This document shows positions 22,436 through 25,110 of a stretch of 25,110 nt of DNA, one piece after another. Within the stretch, counting starts at the first letter, position 1; every line of letters begins with the position of its first letter. The DNA lies in contig DASWHR010000090.1 of the NCBI GenBank assembly GCA_036398095.1, positions 1-25,110 on the forward strand. Direction: 5' to 3'. The notes beneath the pieces are model-generated. The model did not search any database, was not told where the DNA came from, and saw nothing but the letters and a program-made list of their open reading frames with translations. The DNA comes from DASWHR01 sp036398095. GTDB taxonomy: Bacteria; Actinomycetota; AC-67. A program made the translations under genes and the position numbers.

Positions 22436-22996
22436 CTAGGAGATGCGCTTCACGTATTGCGTGGCGACCCAACCGTCGAGTCCTTTGAAGGGATCCTCGA
22501 CGTGCAGCCACACGAAGTTGTTCGCGTCCGTCATCCGGCCGTCGCTCTCGAGCCGCGTCCCCGGCTTCACGCAGTTAAGGATCTGCTTGTCGGTTCCGGC
22601 CTCGGTGCGGATGCGCACACACTCGACGTCCCCGACGATCTCGTAGACACCGGCATCGGGATTGACCGTCGACGTCGGCGACGGCGACGCGGTGAGCGAG
22701 GCCGCCGGCGACGTCGATGCGCGCGGCCGTGCCGGCCCCGAATCGCCGATGCGCGTGAACACAAACCACGGCACCACGATCACGAACAGCGCCGCGCCCA
22801 CGAACGCGGCCAGCCGGCCCACGTTCACGTCGCGCTCGGGCTTGACCTGTTTTCCCTCGGGCGAAAAGCGTCGCAGCCGCGACAGGTCGGGGCCGCCCGA
22901 AGACCCGGAATGCTCAGGCTGCTCGGGACCGGGATGCTCGGGCCCGGCCGGGGAAGGAGGACGCTCGTCGCTCACGGTGCGGTCATCGTTCCACAT
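22436..22996 (-). CDS. Membrane-anchored protein with extracytoplasmic SH3-like domain
   Basis: 186 residues. Residues 1-58 are a Pro/Glu/Ser-rich, probably cytoplasmic segment. One transmembrane helix follows (RLAAFVGAALFVIVVPWFVF, 61-80), then a Ser/Thr/Pro linker, and a bacterial SH3b-like domain at 117-186. The domain shows CVRIRTEAGTDKQILNCV, then GTRLES and WLHVEDPFKGLDGWVATQYV. Cys126 and Cys142 could form a disulfide. SH3b domains bind cell-wall peptides or partner proteins; the ligand here is unknown. Start ATG 22996 lacks a clear Shine-Dalgarno; GTG 22975 is an alternative. It is divergent from the glycosidase-like gene (57-bp gap) and upstream of the CocE-like gene. Confidence 0.78.
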   Translation of the reverse strand: MWNDDRTVSDERPPSPAGPEHPGPEQPEHSGSSGGPDLSRLRRFSPEGKQVKPERDVNVGRLAAFVGAALFVIVVPWFVFTRIGDSGPARPRASTSPAASLTASPSPTSTVNPDAGVYEIVGDVECVRIRTEAGTDKQILNCVKPGTRLESDGRMTDANNFVWLHVEDPFKGLDGWVATQYVKRIS

Positions 22997-23052
22997 CGCG
23001 CCCGGATTCGCCCAAAGCAGGGAAGGCGGCATCGGAAGGCGAAACAGACCCC

Positions 23053-24150
23053 ATGAGGCAACGCTTGCTTTCGTTCGGTCTCGTCGTCGCGCTGGCGTGC
23101 GGCGGCGCGCACGCTGCATCCGCGACGGGACCCGCGACGCTCGAATCCGTCCGCGGCGAGGCCGATTGGATCCTGTCGGCGATCGCCTCCGACGGCGCGA
23201 TCGCCCTCACCCCCGAACAAGACATGGTCGTCCCCTACGACGCGAACCTTGCCGCGTGGGGCCTGGCGCGCGCGGCCGCCGTCACGCGCGACGCGCGCTA
23301 CGGCGACGCGGCATGGCGATGGCTCGAATGGTTCTCCGCGCGACAGCAGGCGTTCACCGGCTTCGTCACCAACCACGTGCGCGACGGCGACGGCTGGGTC
23401 GCGACCGGCGACGTGGACGCCTCCGACAGCGTTGCCGCCACCTATCTGATCGCGATGCGCGAAACGTTCGCCGCGACCGGCGACATCGTGCGGCTGCAGC
23501 GCGTCCTTCCGGCGATGCGGCGTTCGATGAACGCGCTCGCGATCACGCGCGACGCGACCGACGGCTTGTACTACGCGCTGCCCGGCTTCGAGTGGAAGTA
23601 CACGATGGACCAGGCCGAGGTCGCCGAAGGGCTTCGCGCGGCCGCGGCGCTTGCGATGCTCGGAGCGCGCTGGGGGGACGCGGCCGAAGCGGCCGCCGCG
23701 GCCGCCGACGTGCACGCGGCGGTCGAGCAACTGTGGGTCGCGCCACTCGGGGCCTACGACTGGGGCAAGCACCGCGACGGAACGCGCGCGCAGAGCGCGT
23801 GGTGGCGGTGGTATCCGTCCTCGACCGCGCAAGCGTGGATGGTCGCGTTCGGCGTCTCGCGCGGCGACCGCGCGGCCGCGATGATGGCCGCGCTCGAGCG
23901 CAACCATCCCGACTGGGACCGGCCCGAGGCGATCGCCTTCAACGACCTCGGCGGCGAACGCATCGGCTACTGGCCGCTCGTGGGCGTTGCCCTTGCCCGC
24001 ACCGGCAACCCGCAACGCGGGCTCGAGGGCGCCGGCCGGATCCGGACCGCCGCCGACGCCGCCGGTCGCGCCTACCCGTTCACCCCCGCGGCCGCCGCCG
24101 GCCTGATCCTGGTCTACGCCGACCCCGCCGTCGTCCCGCTCGCCGCTTAA
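23053..24150 (+). CDS. Secreted (alpha/alpha)6 six-hairpin glycosidase-like protein, copy 1
   Basis: 365 residues with a signal peptide (MRQRLLSFGLVVALACGGAH, likely cut after AHA). The mature part is built of helical pairs with Trp/Tyr-rich motifs: VVPYDANLAAWGLARA, AAWRWLEWFSARQ, SDSVAATYLIAMRETFAATG, LPGFEWKYTMDQAEVAEGL, WYPSSTAQAWMVAFG. The layout matches six-hairpin glycosidase-fold proteins. The acidic residues in DASDSVAATY and KYTMDQAEVAEG are candidates for catalysis, but no exact GH family is recognised and it may be non-catalytic. It is the first of a tandem pair with the gene at 24266; both share the motif order, so they are duplicates. The Shine-Dalgarno is weak (GGAAGG 13 nt upstream). 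Possible role: extracellular or periplasmic polysaccharide processing. Confidence 0.75.
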   Translation: MRQRLLSFGLVVALACGGAHAASATGPATLESVRGEADWILSAIASDGAIALTPEQDMVVPYDANLAAWGLARAAAVTRDARYGDAAWRWLEWFSARQQAFTGFVTNHVRDGDGWVATGDVDASDSVAATYLIAMRETFAATGDIVRLQRVLPAMRRSMNALAITRDATDGLYYALPGFEWKYTMDQAEVAEGLRAAAALAMLGARWGDAAEAAAAAADVHAAVEQLWVAPLGAYDWGKHRDGTRAQSAWWRWYPSSTAQAWMVAFGVSRGDRAAAMMAALERNHPDWDRPEAIAFNDLGGERIGYWPLVGVALARTGNPQRGLEGAGRIRTAADAAGRAYPFTPAAAAGLILVYADPAVVPLAA

Positions 24151-24184
24151 CCCCCATTTCCTCCCCTCGCCCGTCTGGGCCGTA

Positions 24185-24213
24185 TTGACTCTTTGCCCCC
24201 CGTAAACGAAAAT
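24185..24213 (+). promoter_or_regulatory. Candidate promoter of glycosidase-like copy 2, flanked by inverted repeat
   Basis: TTGACT (24185-24190) and GAAAAT (24208-24213) are 17 bp apart, matching 5 and 4 of 6 consensus bases. Start would be near 24220. TTTGCCC (24192-24198) and its inverse GGGCAAA (24225-24231) bracket the -10 box and could be an operator. This supports separate expression of the second copy. Confidence 0.45.
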
Positions 24214-24265
24214 GTGAGTAGTTCGGGCAAAGCCTTACAAAACCGGCATGTTCGGGGGAGTGGGA

Positions 24266-25110
24266 ATGCGGATCCGGGGACTCGTGGCGGCGCTGGTGCT
24301 GGTCGCCGTCGTCGGCCCGGCCGGCGTCCCGGCGCACGCGGTCTCGCCGGCGACGCTGCTGGACGCGATCCGCTCCGAGGCCGACTACATCATCGCGCTG
24401 CGCACCGGCGACGGGATCCTGACCACGGTGACGTCCCGGAACAAGGTCATCCCCTATCAGGCGAACTTCGCTGCGATGGGCTTGGCGCGCGCGTACCTGC
24501 TGCTGCGCGACTCTCGCTACTCGACGGCCGCGTGGCGCTGGCTCGAGTGGTATCGCGACAACATGTATGCCGACGGCACCATGCCCGACTGGATCTACAC
24601 CTCGTCGTGGATTCCCAGCGGCGTGCCCGACTCGACCGACGCGTACGCCGGCACGTACCTGTCGGCGATCCTGGAAACGTTCACAGCGACCGGCGATCTG
24701 ATGCGTCTGCGAGGGCTCCAGACCGCGGTTGCCATGGCCGTCGGGGCGATCGAGCTGACCGCCGACACCGACGGCCTGCATTTCGCGCGGCCCGGCTGGC
24801 CGTTCAAGTATTCGATGGACGAAGCCGAGGCCTACGCGGGCTTTCGCGCCGCGCAAGAAATCGCGCGCGTGCTCAACGACTCGTCCCTGGAGCAGCGCGC
24901 CAAGACGAACGCGGACCGGCTGCTATCGGCGTCGGTGAAGTTGATCGATCCGTCGACGGGGCTGTATCTATGGGCGTTGCATCAGGACGGCACGCGCGTG
25001 CCGGCGCCGATCGAGTGGCTCTATCCGGGTGCGAGCGCGCAGGCGTGGGCCGTCGCAGACCGGCTCGCCACCGGAACGAATGCGATGAACTTGATGGCGC
25101 GAGCCGAGGC
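24266..25110 (+). CDS. Secreted (alpha/alpha)6 six-hairpin glycosidase-like protein, copy 2, 3'-truncated by window edge
   Basis: The frame is open from ATG 24266 to the window end (281 full codons) with no stop. GGGGGAG lies 5 nt before the start. Signal peptide MRIRGLVAALVLVAVVGPAG is followed by the same motif series as copy 1: SEADYIIALRTGDG, VIPYQANFAAMGLARAYLLL, AAWRWLEWYRDN, STDAYAGTYLSAILETFTAT, ARPGWPFKYSMDEAEAYAGF, LYPGASAQAWAVAD. It is therefore a tandem paralogue, diverged throughout but keeping the Trp/Tyr and acidic positions. Copy 2 has an insertion-like segment after WYRDNMYADGTMPDWIYT. Function is as uncertain as for copy 1; the shared acidic residues are the best candidates for a catalytic or binding role. 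Confidence 0.8.
   Translation, partial: MRIRGLVAALVLVAVVGPAGVPAHAVSPATLLDAIRSEADYIIALRTGDGILTTVTSRNKVIPYQANFAAMGLARAYLLLRDSRYSTAAWRWLEWYRDNMYADGTMPDWIYTSSWIPSGVPDSTDAYAGTYLSAILETFTATGDLMRLRGLQTAVAMAVGAIELTADTDGLHFARPGWPFKYSMDEAEAYAGFRAAQEIARVLNDSSLEQRAKTNADRLLSASVKLIDPSTGLYLWALHQDGTRVPAPIEWLYPGASAQAWAVADRLATGTNAMNLMARAE

Noticed and set aside
24217..24260. Possible cyclic-di-GMP-type riboswitch (GGGCAAAGCC) before glycosidase-like copy 2
   Set aside because: Only a short stretch resembles the GEMM core. The second conserved half and stems are missing, and the leader is about 46 nt, too short.
1..25110. tRNA, rRNA, insertion sequences, phage attachment sites, CRISPR arrays
   Set aside because: None were recognised by reading both strands. 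No transposase or integrase motifs were found, and a covariance search was not possible here.

Overview
This is a gene-dense, strongly GC-rich bacterial window (GC-rich third codon positions, many 4-bp ATGA start/stop overlaps). Most genes lie on the minus strand. The style of the MoaA, TypA, ECF-transporter and DUF4430-type proteins suggests an uncultured or little-studied Actinobacteriota/Chloroflexota-like lineage (Thermoleophilia, Dormibacterota and Eremiobacterota are all possible). That assignment is inference: no rRNA or other phylogenetic marker is present.

Layout. (1) 1-1721 (+): the 3' part of a molybdopterin oxidoreductase of the formate dehydrogenase type. (2) 8857-1718 (-): a probable four-gene unit. 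It encodes a very large secreted gingipain-type (C25) cysteine peptidase with a beta-propeller front end, an HPr-kinase-like protein, a PqqD-like protein fused to an internal twin-arginine signal and a six-cysteine knottin-like tail, and a PF14907-type nucleotidyltransferase. It looks like a peptide-maturation and export locus related to the 'HprK-related kinase A / PqqD' systems. (3) 9982-9002 (-): moaA, possibly leaderless, preceded by a small gene remnant. (4) 10968-10186 (-): a sigma-region-4-like protein with a C-terminal membrane anchor, ended by a clear hairpin terminator. (5) 13795-11081 (-): a thioredoxin-TPR protein (CnoX/YbbN type) and TypA/BipA. (6) 13832-14611 (+): a peroxiredoxin-like selenoprotein. 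Its reading frame is interrupted by one TGA exactly at the catalytic position of a U-x-x-C motif, with a SECIS-like hairpin just downstream. (7) 20606-14501 (-): a six-gene operon behind a cobalamin riboswitch. It encodes two DUF4430-like secreted proteins, an alpha/alpha-toroid membrane-anchored protein, and the T, A (fused double ATPase) and S components of an ECF transporter. (8) 22335-20650 (-): a CocE/NonD-type secreted hydrolase. (9) 22996-22436 (-): a membrane-anchored SH3-like protein. (10) 23053-24150 and 24266-end (+): tandem secreted (alpha/alpha)6-type glycosidase-like paralogues.

How they fit together. The strongest system-level reading is the B12 operon. Vertebrate intrinsic factor and transcobalamin consist of an alpha6/alpha6 barrel plus a DUF4430-type beta domain. 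Here the same two fold types are encoded as separate exported or membrane-anchored proteins, directly before a full ECF transporter and under a cobalamin riboswitch, so a split transcobalamin-like extracytoplasmic B12-capture device is proposed. The second candidate system is the C25 peptidase/HprK-like/PqqD-Tat-knottin/nucleotidyltransferase unit. The third notable item is the selenoprotein, which a standard gene caller would split into two ORFs. The molybdopterin enzyme at the left edge belongs to a family that often uses selenocysteine, but its active-site segment lies outside the window.
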